Shown one piece after another: positions 52,291-62,195 of a stretch of 64,000 nt of DNA. The notes under the pieces were generated by a model. The model was given only the letters and a program-made list of their open reading frames with translations. It was not told where the DNA came from and did no database searches. A program made the position numbers and the translations under genes. Every line of letters starts with the position of its first letter. The first letter of the stretch is position 1. Origin of the DNA: Dama dama (taxonomy: Eukaryota; Chordata; Mammalia; Artiodactyla; Cervidae); the NCBI RefSeq assembly GCF_033118175.1, contig NC_083692.1, positions 87,834,501-87,898,500 on the forward strand, given 5' to 3'.

Positions 52291-52324
52291 ACTGAAGTTA
52301 GTTCTAAATACTATTTAATAATAA

Positions 52325-52555
52325 TAATAGCCACCCATTACTGAGTGCTTATTATATGCCAGGCACAGACCTAAACACATCCCACATACTACCTCATTTA
52401 ATCCTCACAACAGTTACATGGTAAATTCTATAATCATTTTTTAATAAACGAGGGAGTACATCTTGTCAAGATTACACAGCTAGGAAGTAAGTGGTGCTAG
52501 GATTCTAGCCCAATCCAAGTTTGAAGGACTCAAAAATCCCAAGCTCTTAACGCAC
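52325..52555 (-). repeat. MIR SINE, nearly full length
   Basis: 'actgagtgcttattatatgc', 'tttaatcctcacaacagtta', 'caagattacacagctaggaa' and 'gctcttaacgcacc' are clear antisense MIR. Confidence 0.85.
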
Positions 52556-52664
52556 CCTATGCACTTTCTCTAGTATTTACAAATGTGACTTGAAATACTC
52601 CATATTTTCATTTCTGTAAGGATGAAGAAAGGAGGGAAATAAACACGTCTTACGTTCTTCCTCT

Positions 52665-52860
52665 GCCCTCAGACGCTGTACTAGATGCTTTCACAGACTG
52701 TCTCCTGGAATTCCTTCGAAAGTCCTCTGAGTGGTGAGGTTATCCACTTCCCAGAAACAAAAAGGGAACTTCAGTGAGGTTAAGACACTTATTTGAGGTT
52801 TGTTGATGGGTTCACGGTGAGACCCTGGTGGGTATGAACCCCGTTCCATGCAATTTGTGT
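52665..52860 (-). repeat. MIR SINE fragment
   Basis: 'ctgtactagatgctttcaca', 'cagtgaggttaagacactta' and 'gggtatgaaccccgttccat' are antisense MIR, 100 bp from another antisense MIR. Confidence 0.65.
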
Positions 52861-52889
52861 ATTCCAACTTTTCACTCAGAAAGATACTT

Positions 52890-53110
52890 TCATTAGCTTT
52901 ACAAATAACACATGATTGGACCCACAGTTTTCTGCTTTTGTCTTTTTCTTTCACTGCTGTTGAACTATTTCCTTGGGATACATTCCCAGAGTGAGATTAC
53001 TGAGTCAAAGTGTATGAATACTTTTATGGCTTTCTGTCTATACTGCCAAATTGCTATTACAAAGGGCTGCACCCATGCTTTCTGCCACCAGCACTACGGG
53101 AAGCTTTATG
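52890..53110 (-). repeat. ancient L1 fragment, antisense
   Basis: 'ttccttgggatacattccca', 'gagtgagattactgagtcaa' and 'tactgccaaattgctattac' are diverged forms of common antisense L1 text, here used only as a repeat identification. Confidence 0.5.
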
Positions 53111-53424
53111 GCCTACAGATTCCAGTACTTAGGTGGGGAAACTTCGCTTCCAAGGGGTGTCACACTTAACACAGTAAGCCCTGAGCAGAAGCTGTTTAGA
53201 GCCATCCATGAATAAGCACTCTCTCCCACCCCGCCCCTGCCCAGCCCTGATGTATAGTGGGTTTAGGGATTGACTGCTTTTGTTTTGTTTTGCATAACTT
53301 TGCCTCTCTTATGAAATCCTTTAAAACGTGACTAAAATGGGATTAACCGTGGTCAGGCTTGCCTTTTAAGAAAAGGACAAATCTGACAAACACCTTTTTC
53401 TGATGCAGTGCCCCTTGGGGAAAG

Positions 53425-54010
53425 CGCTCCTGCAGCCTGGCCCCGGAAGGGGCAGCTCTGAGAGGGACATCGGGGAGGGGGCCCCCCTGGGAGCGGGCAT
53501 CTGGGTGGGTGGGTGGCTGTCCGGGAGGGGAGGGGGCCGCCCGGGGAGCGGCAGGGGCGGGGGTCAGACTCGGCCCCAGCTCGCTGGCGAGGGCAGCCGA
53601 TGATAAGGCGGGAGCAGCCCGTCGCCACGGCGGCCCCGGCCTGGCGGGAAGGCGGGAAGGGGCCCGGCCGGGCGAGAGCAGATAACGCCCGGCGCTCGGG
53701 CCGCCGAGACTCGGAGACGCCGTGGCCGCGGGAGATAGAGGCGCCCGAGCTCGGGCGCGGCTCCCGGCTCCCAGTTCCCAGCTCCCCAGTTCCCAGCTCC
53801 CGGCCGCCCCACACCGCTCCCCCCACACTCACGCCAGCCGGGGCAGGTCCGGGGGCGGTGGGCGCGCCCACGGCCCTGAGGGTCTCCGGACGCCCGACGT
53901 CTGGGACCGCCCCGCGTCCTCAGCGCGCTCATGGCACCGGGCCGCCCCCCAGTCCCCATCAGCGTTGGGGCCCTGGACCCCGTCCAGGTCGGCCCCGGTG
54001 ACCCCCAGAC
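53425..54010. promoter_or_regulatory. strong CpG island, candidate promoter/first exon
   Basis: This is the most CpG-dense part of the window. Dense CpG begins sharply around 53425 and fades after about 54010. A GC box (GGGGCGGGG, about 53554-53562) and many Sp-type GGGCGG/CCGCCC patches are visible, and I see no TATA box. On the minus strand CTGGCGTGAGTGTGGGG (GT at about 53832-53831) would make a good 5' splice site, so a minus-strand first exon ending near 53833 is possible. Overlapping frames of 153-172 codons on both strands are alanine/proline/glycine-rich and mutually exclusive, so I do not call a CDS. The host gene is unknown. Confidence 0.78.
53770..53799. repeat. perfect 15-bp tandem duplication in the CpG island
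   Basis: CCCAGTTCCCAGCTC occurs twice head to tail without mismatch at 53770-53784 and 53785-53799, with partial CCCGGCTC units on both edges. Confidence 0.95.
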
Positions 54011-54014
54011 AAAA

Positions 54015-54540
54015 CGTCTCCCCATTCCCTCCTCTGTCTGTTCCCTCCTCTGTTAAAGGAGGGCACTGAGGAATCGTCATTAAAGTCTCAACACAGGGCG
54101 TGTGGCAGGCTCTCTGCAGTGTCCAAGGACTTCTCTGTTACCCAGCTTGGCTCTCCAAGAGCTCCAGAGGAGACTGCTTGCTTATGGTGACACGGCCTGC
54201 TTCTCACAGACGGGGGTCAAGGAACTGGCCCTGAGCATCCCCACAGGTTTGGGGACCCAGAGAGCCACTCTTCCTTAACCCACAAAGAGGGGCCTTTCCC
54301 CTCTGGAGGCTGACAAGGAAATCTCCAACAGTGGCATTTGCATTCTGCCTTTTCAAATTCCTCAGATTCCCCACATAAAACTCAGTTGGCTGCCAGACAG
54401 CCAGGGAGGAGGAGGGCTGGGAGAGGCTGCTTAGGGGCAGCCAGGAGCCATAAATTGGCCCCGGCTCTCCAGCAGAGAAACAACCCTGGGGGTGGGTGGA
54501 AATTCACACACACAGGGAACCTCCCTTTAATCACCCCACT
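54015..54540. other. unique sequence right of the CpG island
   Basis: No repeat is recognised. A conserved-looking block with 'gagccataaattggccccgg' lies at about 54445-54470. I see no supportable exon. Confidence 0.4.
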
Positions 54541-54544
54541 GCCA

Positions 54545-54735
54545 AAATTAAACGTCTCCTGACAGCAGCAAGCCGGTCCGGACTTCTCTGCCTGGCGTTC
54601 AAGGCCCTGCCCATTCTGACACTGACCCCTCCTGAACCTGCCAGGCCTGCACGGCACCCCTTCCACCGTATACAGTTTGCCTGTCACACCGTCTCACCCT
54701 TTGGCTCCTTGGCAATCCTAAAGCCTTCCGCTTTC
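54545..54735 (+). repeat. L2 LINE fragment
   Basis: 'cttctctgcctggcgttcaa', 'ggccctgcccattctgacac' and 'tgacccctcctgaacctgcc' match the L2 region about 250 bp before its 3' end, in sense orientation. Confidence 0.6.
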
Positions 54736-54837
54736 TTCCCCACTCACCCCGAATAAGTATTCACGTCTTCTCAGTGACTTCCTAAAGGATTTTCAAGGGT
54801 TTGGTCTTTACTTTTGTTTTGTTTCGTTCTTTGCATT

Positions 54838-54932
54838 GTTGTTGTTCAGTGGCGCAGCCGTGTCTGCCTCTTGGCAACCCCTGGACTGCAGCACGCCAGG
54901 CTTCCCTCATCCTTCACAGTCTTCCAGTCTTC
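54838..54932 (-). repeat. BovB 3'-end fragment
   Basis: 'ttgttgttcagtggcgcagc', 'cagcacgccaggcttccctc' and 'atccttcacagtcttcc' are a short antisense BovB tail. Confidence 0.75.
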
Positions 54933-54984
54933 TTGTTAAATGACCTTAAGAACCATGCCCTGAAGTAAGATTGGACTCCTCTGT

Positions 54985-55175
54985 ATTACAGCCACCACTG
55001 ACTGCATGCCGACTATATGCCAGGCCATTTCGTATAGTACCAAATCCTGTCAACAACCCCAGTGGATAAGAGATACTCTCCCATTTTACAGATGAGGAAA
55101 ACTGAGCTTGGCAAGGTCCAGGATCACGGAGCCAGGAACACTGGTTCGGCCTAAACTTCAGATTCAGGCAGAATG
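54985..55175 (-). repeat. MIR SINE
   Basis: 'gccgactatatgccaggcca', 'ccattttacagatgaggaaa' and 'actgagcttggcaaggtcca' are clear antisense MIR. Confidence 0.78.
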
Positions 55176-55194
55176 TGAGTAAAAGGCAACTGAC

Positions 55195-55340
55195 CAGGAG
55201 ACCTTGGTTCTTCTAGGCGTTTTGTTACTAACTCAGCTCTTGGGCAAGTCCCTTTCTTTCTCTGGGCCTCAGTCTACTGGATTACAATGGAGATGACAGC
55301 TCCTGCTTCCCCTGGGGCAGTTCAGGGGCTCTGCAAAGAG
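55195..55340 (+). repeat. MIR SINE, head to head with the preceding MIR
   Basis: 'ggagaccttggttcttctag', 'gctcttgggcaagtcccttt', 'ctttctctgggcctcagtct' and 'ggattacaatggagatgaca' are sense MIR. Its 5' side lies about 20 bp from the 5' side of an antisense MIR. Confidence 0.72.
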
Positions 55341-55344
55341 CCAG

Positions 55345-56315
55345 GCATGAGGCTGGGCCTGCAGGAACCCTTCCTCTGGGGGAAACTGCAGGTTATGGCA
55401 CCCTGCTTTTCTCCCCTAGGAGAAAACACTGACTCATGGAAATTGAGTATTTGCACCCCCCCACCCCCCCACCCCACGTAGGCCTCTCCTGAAAGTCAGT
55501 GGTCCATTTCCTTCTGGCGCATGGGCAATACTGTCAGTCCAATGGAGCCCTCAGCTTCCATTCTTTGTTGCCTACCCCCAACTTCTGCCTGGTTCCTCTT
55601 CATCCCACTCACAGGCTCGCGGGACCCCTCTCTCCTCCGCCATTCAATCTTGTTGAAGAAAAAGCCACTCCATCAGTCTGTTACAGTTGCGTATGAATGA
55701 GGTCAAGTTAGTAGCATGTTCTTCCCAAAATATGCCTGTTATCAGCCTGGGATTCTGGCAGTTACTAATTTGGGGTAATACGTCCCTCCCTCTCTCCAGG
55801 CAGGAAGGCTGGTCCTGCCCAGTGCATCTGGAGTTCCATATTTTTATATTTTTATTGGTTTTTCCCCCTGCCCTCTCCACATCCTGAGCTGGGGGAGAGG
55901 GTTTATAGGAGCCCACTAATTAAGGGAGAACAGAAGTCTTGTTTCATAAATAAAAGTGTGTAGATACACTGTAGCAATAGAAATCCTGCAAGTTCCCTGT
56001 AGAGTGTTCAAAACTCAGCCCCCCGCCCCCCCCCCCCAACCAGTGAGGGTCTGGGCAGGTGAGCCCCCAGGGGCTTTTCCATGGAAGACCTTGGTGGGGG
56101 CAGGGGGTCCTCAGGAGAAGGGAGGTTCCTTGGGTTCTAAACTGAGCTCTTTTGCAGCCCGGCCTTCAGCTCATGGTGGCCCACTCTGTGCCCATTCCTG
56201 CCCCAGCTGTACCAGCCCTTCCCAACTCCGGGTCTCTCTGCTGGGTCTCTGGGCAGAGGGAAGAGAAGAGTTAATGCAAGCTGTCCCCTGAACCAGGGTT
56301 AGTGGACGCGGTTTT
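55345..56315. other. unique sequence with C-runs
   Basis: No repeat or exon is recognised. C-rich homopolymer-like patches lie at about 55456-55477 and 56020-56038. An AT-rich patch at 55835-55865 ('catatttttatatttttatt') is the only other compositional feature. Confidence 0.4.
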
Positions 56316-56319
56316 CAGT

Positions 56320-56415
56320 GTGGTCAGATGGGGTGGTAAGACCTTGGGCAAGTCCACTGTTGCTCTCTAGACTTTCCTCTGTCTGAAGACTGGAAGGTAC
56401 AGGGGAAATGAGCCC
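56320..56415 (+). repeat. MIR SINE fragment
   Basis: 'taagaccttgggcaagtcca' and 'ctagactttcctctgtctga' are a diverged sense MIR core. Confidence 0.5.
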
Positions 56416-56539
56416 TGAGGTCTCCCACTCTGAAGTCCCGCACTACAGTTTATAAAGGAAGCCGGTCTGGAAGCTGAAGGAAGATCCCAGAGCTCACTTG
56501 TAGGTGGCTGCAGGCTTAACCCTCAAATCTCTTCATATG

Positions 56540-56735
56540 TGGGCAGCTCTTCATCCTCATGATGACACGCAACAACCTCCACTATGATACCAATTTCAGG
56601 TGTGGGGATGGAGGCTCGGTGTTTGACCTGCCATCCAGACCCCATGAAGAAAGCCAGGCAGAAGGGACTTGCCCCTTCTGCAAATGTGGAAACTGAGGTC
56701 TAGAGAAATCCAGCAGCTGTTACAGTCCCAGGCCT
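56540..56735 (-). repeat. MIR SINE fragment
   Basis: 'tcatcctcatgatgacacgc', 'gcaaatgtggaaactgaggt' and 'ctagagaaatccagcagctg' are antisense MIR, with an unmatched middle part. Confidence 0.5.
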
Positions 56736-56739
56736 TGCT

Positions 56740-57315
56740 CAACCAGGTAACAACCCCTGTGAAGCAGAGAGTGAGGGCCAAGTGACCGAGGAGACTTGCT
56801 TCCCTCCTGTTTCTCTGCAACCCGAAGCCAAAGGGAAGGCAGTGTGGTTGCTCTCACTCCCAAGGGGAGCAGTCCCATTAAAACCGCCCCTGGAGGAACA
56901 CCTACCTCCTCTTCCCTGAGAGCGAAGTGGTCTCTGTGGAGACATCTGGTGGCCAAGCCTCATCACTGCAGAAGCTACAGAGCCTGGGAGGCGAAGGGCC
57001 TTCTGGTCCGATTTCCCAGTTTCCAGAGACAATCTGCAAGAGAGGTTTAAGCCTGGATCATAAGGTGACCGGAAGAATTCAGAGAAGCTGGTTTGACTGC
57101 TGGAGCAGCTTCCGCTCCACAGGAAGCGTTTCTTCCAAGAAACTGGAGAGCTGGGCTGCGTGCAGAAGCAGCTTGCATTCTTTCCCCACCCAGCACCCCG
57201 GAGATACCAGTGCCCATATCACAAGGGGAGACAGAAGCCTAGGAACCCAACCCTCGATCACAATCATGCAGCAAATAAGGATGAGGACAGGCCCCAGGAT
57301 TAGTTCAGTGCTTAC
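56740..57315. other. unique sequence, no feature recognised
   Basis: No repeat or exon is recognised. A non-repetitive block at 57060-57180 looks better preserved than its surroundings but has no ORF with recognised motifs. Confidence 0.4.
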
Positions 57316-57319
57316 TGTG

Positions 57320-57440
57320 TACATCAAAGCCTGGCCTGCTGTGTGACCTTGGACAAATTATATACCGTCTCTGAGCCTGTTTCTTGTGCGCAGGTCAAAT
57401 GACATAATAGATGCAAGTCGCTTTGCACAAAATAATGAGC
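57320..57440 (+). repeat. MIR SINE fragment
   Basis: 'gctgtgtgaccttggacaaa', 'ccgtctctgagcctgtttct' and 'gtcaaatgacataatagatg' are sense MIR. Confidence 0.7.
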
Positions 57441-57689
57441 TGCGCCTATCTTTACTGTTCTGATAGATATTTCCACCGTTACTTCTCCTCACCCTCTCCT
57501 TGGAAAGGGGTCCTTGTAGCCCCACTCACAGAGGACACAAGACCTGAACATCTTGCCCTGGAATACATTAGTAAGTGGTTGATCAGAATTCCAAACAATG
57601 GCTGTTTCAGGAAATGCACAGTGAAGTCATACGGGGCACAGAGGTGTGATGCTAGAAGCCTATTTTTACTATCTTTATATAATTTTTAA

Positions 57690-58400
57690 AGGTTATGCTC
57701 CATTTACAAAAGGCTGGCTATATTTGCCATGTTGTGCAATCTATCCTTGAGCCTGTCTTACACATAATATAGTTTGCACCTCCTATACCCCCACCCTATA
57801 TTGTGCCCCCAACCCTGATAACCATTGGTTTGTTCTCCATATCTGTGAGTCTGCTTTTTTGCTATATTCATTCATTGTATTTTTCAGATTTCACATATCA
57901 TATCATACAGTATTTGTCTTTCTCTGTCTGACTTATTTCACTTAGCATATTACCTTCTAGGTTCATCCATGTTACTGCAAATATAAAACTTTCATTCTTT
58001 TTATGGCTGAGTAGTATTTCATTGGATGTATGTACCACATCTTTTTTATCCATTACTCTGTTGATGGACACTTAGGTTGCTTCCATACCTTGGCTGTTGT
58101 AAATAATGCTGCTATGAACATTGGCCCCGTGGATAAGGACACAGCAACCCACTCCAGTATTCTTGCCTGGAGAATCCCATGGACTAAGGAGCCTACCGGG
58201 CTACCGGTCTATAGGGTCGCAAAGAGTTGGACACAACTGAAGAGACTTAGAATGAACAAAAAAATGAATACTGGAGTATATGTATCTTTTCAAATGAGTG
58301 CTTTTGTTTTCATCAGATATATATCCAAGAGTGAAATTGCTGGGTCATATAGTAGTTCTATTCTTAGTTTCTTTGAGAAACCTTATACTGTTTTCCATAA
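57690..58400 (-). repeat. antisense L1 fragment split by Bov-A2
   Basis: Antisense L1 3' UTR and ORF2 end: 'cttgagcctgtcttacacat', 'ccaaccctgataaccattgg', 'tctgacttatttcacttagc', 'tttatggctgagtagtattt', 'aaataatgctgctatgaaca' and, after the SINE, 'gtgaaattgctgggtcatat'. Confidence 0.88.
58125..58263 (+). repeat. 5'-truncated Bov-A2 SINE in L1
   Basis: The sense 3' half reads 'agcaacccactccagtattc', 'ttgcctggagaatcccatgg' and 'gggtcgcaaagagttggaca', with an A-rich end. ATGAACATTGG (58114-58124) and ATGAATACTGG (58264-58274) are an 11-bp target-site duplication with two mismatches. Confidence 0.93.
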
Positions 58401-58659
58401 TTGGAAGCCTATTTTTAGATGGTTCCAAAAAAGAAAATATAGGAGAAAAAGAATGATGAAGCAAAATGGGACAGAATATAAACAATTGATGAATCTGGCT
58501 ACAATTTTACAGGAGTTCTCTGTTCTATTTTTTTGCAACTTTTTCATGAATTTGAAATTATAATCCCCCAAAAGGTTTTAAAGACCAGTTATTTCAAAAT
58601 TCCACCTAGACTCATCTACCACCCTCCTGGGAAGCAGATGAAAGTTCCAGCCTGTCAGC

Positions 58660-59230
58660 GTTCCTTGCTTCTGACCGGTGGCCCCATGCCTGAGGCCTCG
58701 GGGGGGATAAGACTGCTGGTAACACCCCCTGCAATCCCTCCATAGGAAGTCAGAGGTGCCCCTGCCCAATGGCCAGCATCACCCCAGTCCCCCAAGCCTT
58801 CTCAGGGCCTCTCCTCGGCCTCTCTGTTTCCCAGCGCCCCCCCGCCCCCCCCGCACCTCGCTCCCGCCCAGGTCCCAGCCAGGCTGTGGTGTGAGGTCGA
58901 GGTGGGGTTTATTTATAAGTTCCCGCTGATTATGAATCACTGGAGGAACTGCCTGCAGACTGGAGACAAAAGTCTGGGGCCGCCTGGCCAGGAGGAAACA
59001 CTCTTTACATTTGACTTTCCCCTTGGCACAGGCCACTCCGCGCCTGGCCTGGCCAGGATCTGCCAGCCCCTTCTGTTCTCAGAGGCAGAAGCGCATTTGC
59101 CGCCAAGTCTTGTCGGCCCGTCCGCCTTGCTGTGTAAACAGGACCTGGGGCTGGCGGCCCGGCCCCGCACTGGAAATGAGCCTGCCTTCCGCGGCCCGGC
59201 CACTTCCTCCTCACATCCGGAGACTCCTCA
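58660..59230. promoter_or_regulatory. GC-rich candidate regulatory block with a TATA-like site
   Basis: Two CpG-enriched patches (about 58790-58870 and 59035-59225) flank an AT-rich island with TTTATTTATAAGTTCCC (TATA-like TTTATAAG at 58912-58919) and TGATTATGAATCACT. A forkhead-like TGTGTAAACA lies at about 59131-59140. No repeat is recognised over 570 bp, unusual for this window, which fits conserved regulatory DNA or a small promoter. No ORF is convincing. Strand, if it is a promoter, would be plus from the TATA orientation. Confidence 0.4.
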
Positions 59231-59234
59231 GAGT

Positions 59235-59485
59235 TCAGATGAGGGCCGGTGGGCAGGAGTGAGGAGAAGTTAGGGTTTTGCTCTGCTGGGGTCTTCATCA
59301 GCCTTGATGGAGGACCAGCGGACAAAGGGAGGAGCAGAGGACTCTTAGGCTGCCGTCAAAGCCCAATATAAATGCCCCTTCCTCTGGGAAACCACCTCAC
59401 TCAGGGTCTGCAACCCCCCCCCCCCCCACCCCATCATAGTTTGTAGTTTTGTTACCTTTAATGAACACATATTCAGCACCTACTG
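59235..59485. other. unique sequence with a C-run
   Basis: A run of about fourteen C lies at 59415-59429. 'aacacatattcagcacctac' at the right edge looks like an old MIR/L2-type piece split by the following SINE and continued at 59697 ('taccaggctctgtgcaaagt'). Confidence 0.4.
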
Positions 59486-59486
59486 T

Positions 59487-59695
59487 GGGGCTTCCCAGGT
59501 GGCTCAGTGGGTTAAGAATCCACTAGCAATGCAGGAGAGGCAAGAGATACAGGTTCTATCCCTGGGTTGGGAAAGCATGGCAACTTCTTCCAGTGCTCTT
59601 GCCTGGAGAATCCCATGGACAGAGGAGCCTGGTGGGCTACAGTCCACAGGATCGCAGAGTCAGACACAGCTGCAGTGACTGAGCATGCACGCACA
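59487..59695 (+). repeat. Bov-A2 SINE
   Basis: A sense copy runs from 'gggcttcccaggtggctcag' through 'ggttctatccctgggttggg' and 'gcctggagaatcccatggac' to 'tcgcagagtcagacacagct'. No clear target-site duplication is readable. Confidence 0.94.
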
Positions 59696-59699
59696 CGTA

Positions 59700-60175
59700 C
59701 CAGGCTCTGTGCAAAGTGCCTGTTAGGGTTACATGGAGATATCCTATCCATATCATCATTACTTCTTTTGATTCTTAAGGGCAGACAGAGTTAATGTCTG
59801 CTTCATGATCCCCCTTATCCTACAAAGTGACTTGCATGGTTCCTGAACACAGCAGAAGCTCAAAAATTTTCATTGCATTGACCTAGATTAAACTGGGGCA
59901 GGCAAGCTAGGAGCCCAAGTTCCAACCCACTCCCCTTTTGGGTCCTCTGTCCCCATCCTGCCTTACCATTCTTGCCCTGGGAGCCATACTCCTTGGAGAA
60001 ACTGGTTTCTCTTTATGAATATCTGAACCAGGTTTTATATCTGAGTAACTTATAATGTAAGGGATTTGATTTCAGAAAGTGCTAGAAACCCTCCTCCAAA
60101 CCTCACTCAGAAACATCTTCCCCACTCCTCTGAGATGTTACCAACTTTGAGGCATTCTTCTCAGTTGGGCATACC
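59700..60175. other. mostly unique sequence
   Basis: Apart from the MIR/L2-like continuation at its left edge and an L2-like tail near 59820-59880, I recognise nothing. Confidence 0.35.
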
Positions 60176-60190
60176 TTCTCCACCTCCAGG

Positions 60191-60399
60191 GCTTTCCTGG
60201 TGGCTCAGACGGTAAAGCGTCTGCCTACAATGCGGGAGACCTGGGTTCAATCCCTGGGTTGGGAAGATCTCCTGGAGAAGGAAATGGCAACCCATTCCAG
60301 TACTCTTGCCTGGAAAATCCCATGGACGGAGAAGCCTGGTAGGCTACAGTCCACGGGGTCGCAAAGAGTCAGACACAACTGAGCGACTTCACTTTCACT
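60191..60399 (+). repeat. Bov-A2 SINE, young-looking, perfect 15-bp target-site duplication
   Basis: This complete sense copy agrees with the remembered family sequence over nearly its whole length ('gcgggagacctgggttcaat', 'gaaggaaatggcaacccatt', 'gggtcgcaaagagtcagaca'). TTCTCCACCTCCAGG flanks it exactly at 60176-60190 and 60400-60414. Low divergence plus an intact duplication suggests one of the most recent insertions here. Confidence 0.97.
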
Positions 60400-60424
60400 T
60401 TCTCCACCTCCAGGTGAAAGAAGG

Positions 60425-60513
60425 GAGTTCCCTCTGGATGGTTGACCTTATATTCCTGTTTTACAGATGAGCAAACTGCAGCTCAGAGAAGCAGCTCAGG
60501 GCTGGTACAAAGG
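60425..60513 (-). repeat. MIR SINE fragment interrupted by a CHR SINE
   Basis: 'cctgttttacagatgagcaa' followed by 'actgcagctcagagaagcag' is antisense MIR. It resumes as 'gttttaagctcagctatctg' after the SINE. Confidence 0.65.
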
Positions 60514-60528
60514 AGAGACAGGTTTTGA

Positions 60529-60652
60529 ATTTTTGTTTTGTTTGGCTAGGCGGCATGTGGGATGCCCATTAGTTCCCCAATCAGGGATCAAACTCATGCC
60601 CCCTCCATGGGAAGCATGGAGTCTTAACCACTGGACCACCAGGAAATTCCCT
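60529..60652 (-). repeat. short CHR-type SINE in MIR
   Basis: An antisense copy with 'ttccccaatcagggatcaaa' and 'ttaaccactggaccaccagg' is present. AGAGACAGGTTTTGA (60514-60528) and AGAGATGGGTTTTAA (60653-60667) are an approximate target-site duplication. Confidence 0.88.
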
Positions 60653-60869
60653 AGAGATGGGTTTTAAGCTCAGCTATCTGCAGCTAACGCCTAGGATTGT
60701 TCACAAGGAATCGAATTGCCTCCCCTTTATCTGATGCCATCTTTCAGCAGAAGAAAAAGGGAAGGGATAAGTCCCCAGAGAGAGGGAAGAATGGAAGTCA
60801 ACTTTAGAAGCTTACTGTGCCAGCCATTCCAGGTTATGCCCACTGCAATCTTCCAGTTACAACATTCAT

Positions 60870-60985
60870 TAATAAACCTGTTCAACAGATGGCAAAACTG
60901 AGGCTTGGAGAGGCGTGATGGGCCCAAGGTCATCAAGCTAATGGTGGCAGCCAAGACCCTCGTCAGGCCCCCAGCACCTGTAGAC
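60870..60985 (-). repeat. MIR SINE fragment
   Basis: 'cagatggcaaaactgaggct', 'tggagaggcgtgatgggccc' and 'aaggtcatcaagctaatggt' are antisense MIR. Confidence 0.7.
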
Positions 60986-60989
60986 AGTC

Positions 60990-61305
60990 CCAGGTTGGTG
61001 AGTTCCACAGAAAAGCCAGGTTATCAGCCCAAGCGAGGCTGTGAGAACTGCAGGCAGAGGTTTTTAGGGTTTTAGGGTAGATGGGATGAAGGCCTTTCTG
61101 GAGGTTGCAGAAGGGGGACAAACATCTGCAGGATTTTGTATTCTGGTGGCTTCTATTTCACTTGCCTCAAGGCTTTTGCAAGAGCTCTGCACAGCTGTAA
61201 AAAGAAAGACTTTCTCCTTTTCTCTGTTGAGGACCTTCCCCCTCCCTTGCCTGGCTCTGGAAGCTTCCACAGAGGAGTCAGGGTTACTAGTAGGGACTAA
61301 AATCC
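60990..61305. other. unique sequence, no feature recognised
   Basis: No repeat or exon is recognised. Two telomere-like TTTTAGGG units at about 61060-61076 are too few to mean anything. Confidence 0.4.
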
Positions 61306-61309
61306 CACT

Positions 61310-61435
61310 TGCCTACTAACTCGGGGCCTCAAGTAAACCTGCCCAAGTGTCAGTTTCCTTACTTACTCATCTGCAAAATGGGGATAATATTAGCAATTCA
61401 GAGCCTCTGGGAAATGACTGAAGACATGAGATATC
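61310..61435 (+). repeat. MIR SINE fragment
   Basis: 'tgtcagtttccttacttact' and 'catctgcaaaatggggataa' are a clear sense MIR core. Confidence 0.72.
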
Positions 61436-61439
61436 TTCA

Positions 61440-61845
61440 TGAAGTGAAACGGGAGCAGAAAAGGTCATTATGGTGGCTTGTACTGGTCTCAGTATTTCAT
61501 ATGGAATGGTCCTTCCTCACCCTCCAAGAACATCAAATTCCCAAGGGAGGACGGGAGGGGACAGAGCCACAGTGTCCTGTTCTTCATCTGTACCTTCTCC
61601 TCTCATTCCTCCCCATCTGTCCCTGCCCATACATCGAGCAAACTGGGATGTACTGGATGTCATCAGTCAATTCTGGCTGATGACTCAGAGCGATTAGACC
61701 TGGAGGCAGAGGAAGGAGTTGGGCGTTTTCCAAGTCCTCTGTGGCCAGAGAATTCTGGGAGGTGAAACCCCTGAATGATAAAGTCTCCTAAAGCCACTTG
61801 CCTCAGCCAGTGAACGAGTTTTATTTTGTTTTGTTTTTTTCACAC
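61440..61845. other. unique sequence, no feature recognised
   Basis: Three overlapping plus-strand frames of 75-123 codons between 61309 and 61765 have no recognised motif and start in or near a MIR. I do not call a gene. Confidence 0.4.
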
Positions 61846-61849
61846 CCAC

Positions 61850-61970
61850 TGTCCCAATTAAACTTCACAGCAATCCTACGTATTAATCTCCCTCAATTCC
61901 ACTTGACAAATAAGAAAACCGAGGTTCAGAGAGCCCAAGCAACTTGCCCAAAGCCACTAGGCTAATGGAT
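61850..61970 (-). repeat. MIR SINE fragment
   Basis: 'ttaaacttcacagcaatcct', 'aagaaaaccgaggttcagag' and 'caacttgcccaaagccacta' are antisense MIR. Confidence 0.75.
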
Positions 61971-62039
61971 GGTTTCCAACTGAGGGTCCCAATTGAGAAC
62001 AGGGGTTCAGGGGTACTAGTTTTGGAATCTGAGGGCTTG

Positions 62040-62195
62040 GTCCCCAGGAAAGAACCAGATCTGAATCCTGGCTGAAACCATCATGAACTGTGTGACCTGA
62101 AGCAAGGTCACTCACCTGAGGCTATATCTCTGTAAATGAGAATGATGGCCTATTCAGTGTTGGGCAAATAAATGAGATAATAGATGCAGACCCCG
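62040..62195 (+). repeat. MIR SINE
   Basis: 'gatctgaatcctggctgaaa', 'ctgtgtgacctgaagcaagg', 'ctctgtaaatgagaatgatg' and 'aaatgagataatagatgcag' are sense MIR. Confidence 0.75.

Noticed and set aside
53343..54025. Frames of 153-172 codons in the second CpG island
   Set aside because: They overlap in several frames, include the 15-bp tandem duplication translated as a simple repeat, and have the composition of untranslated GC-rich promoter DNA.
61060..61076. Telomere-like TTTTAGGG units
   Set aside because: Only two adjacent imperfect units, which chance explains.
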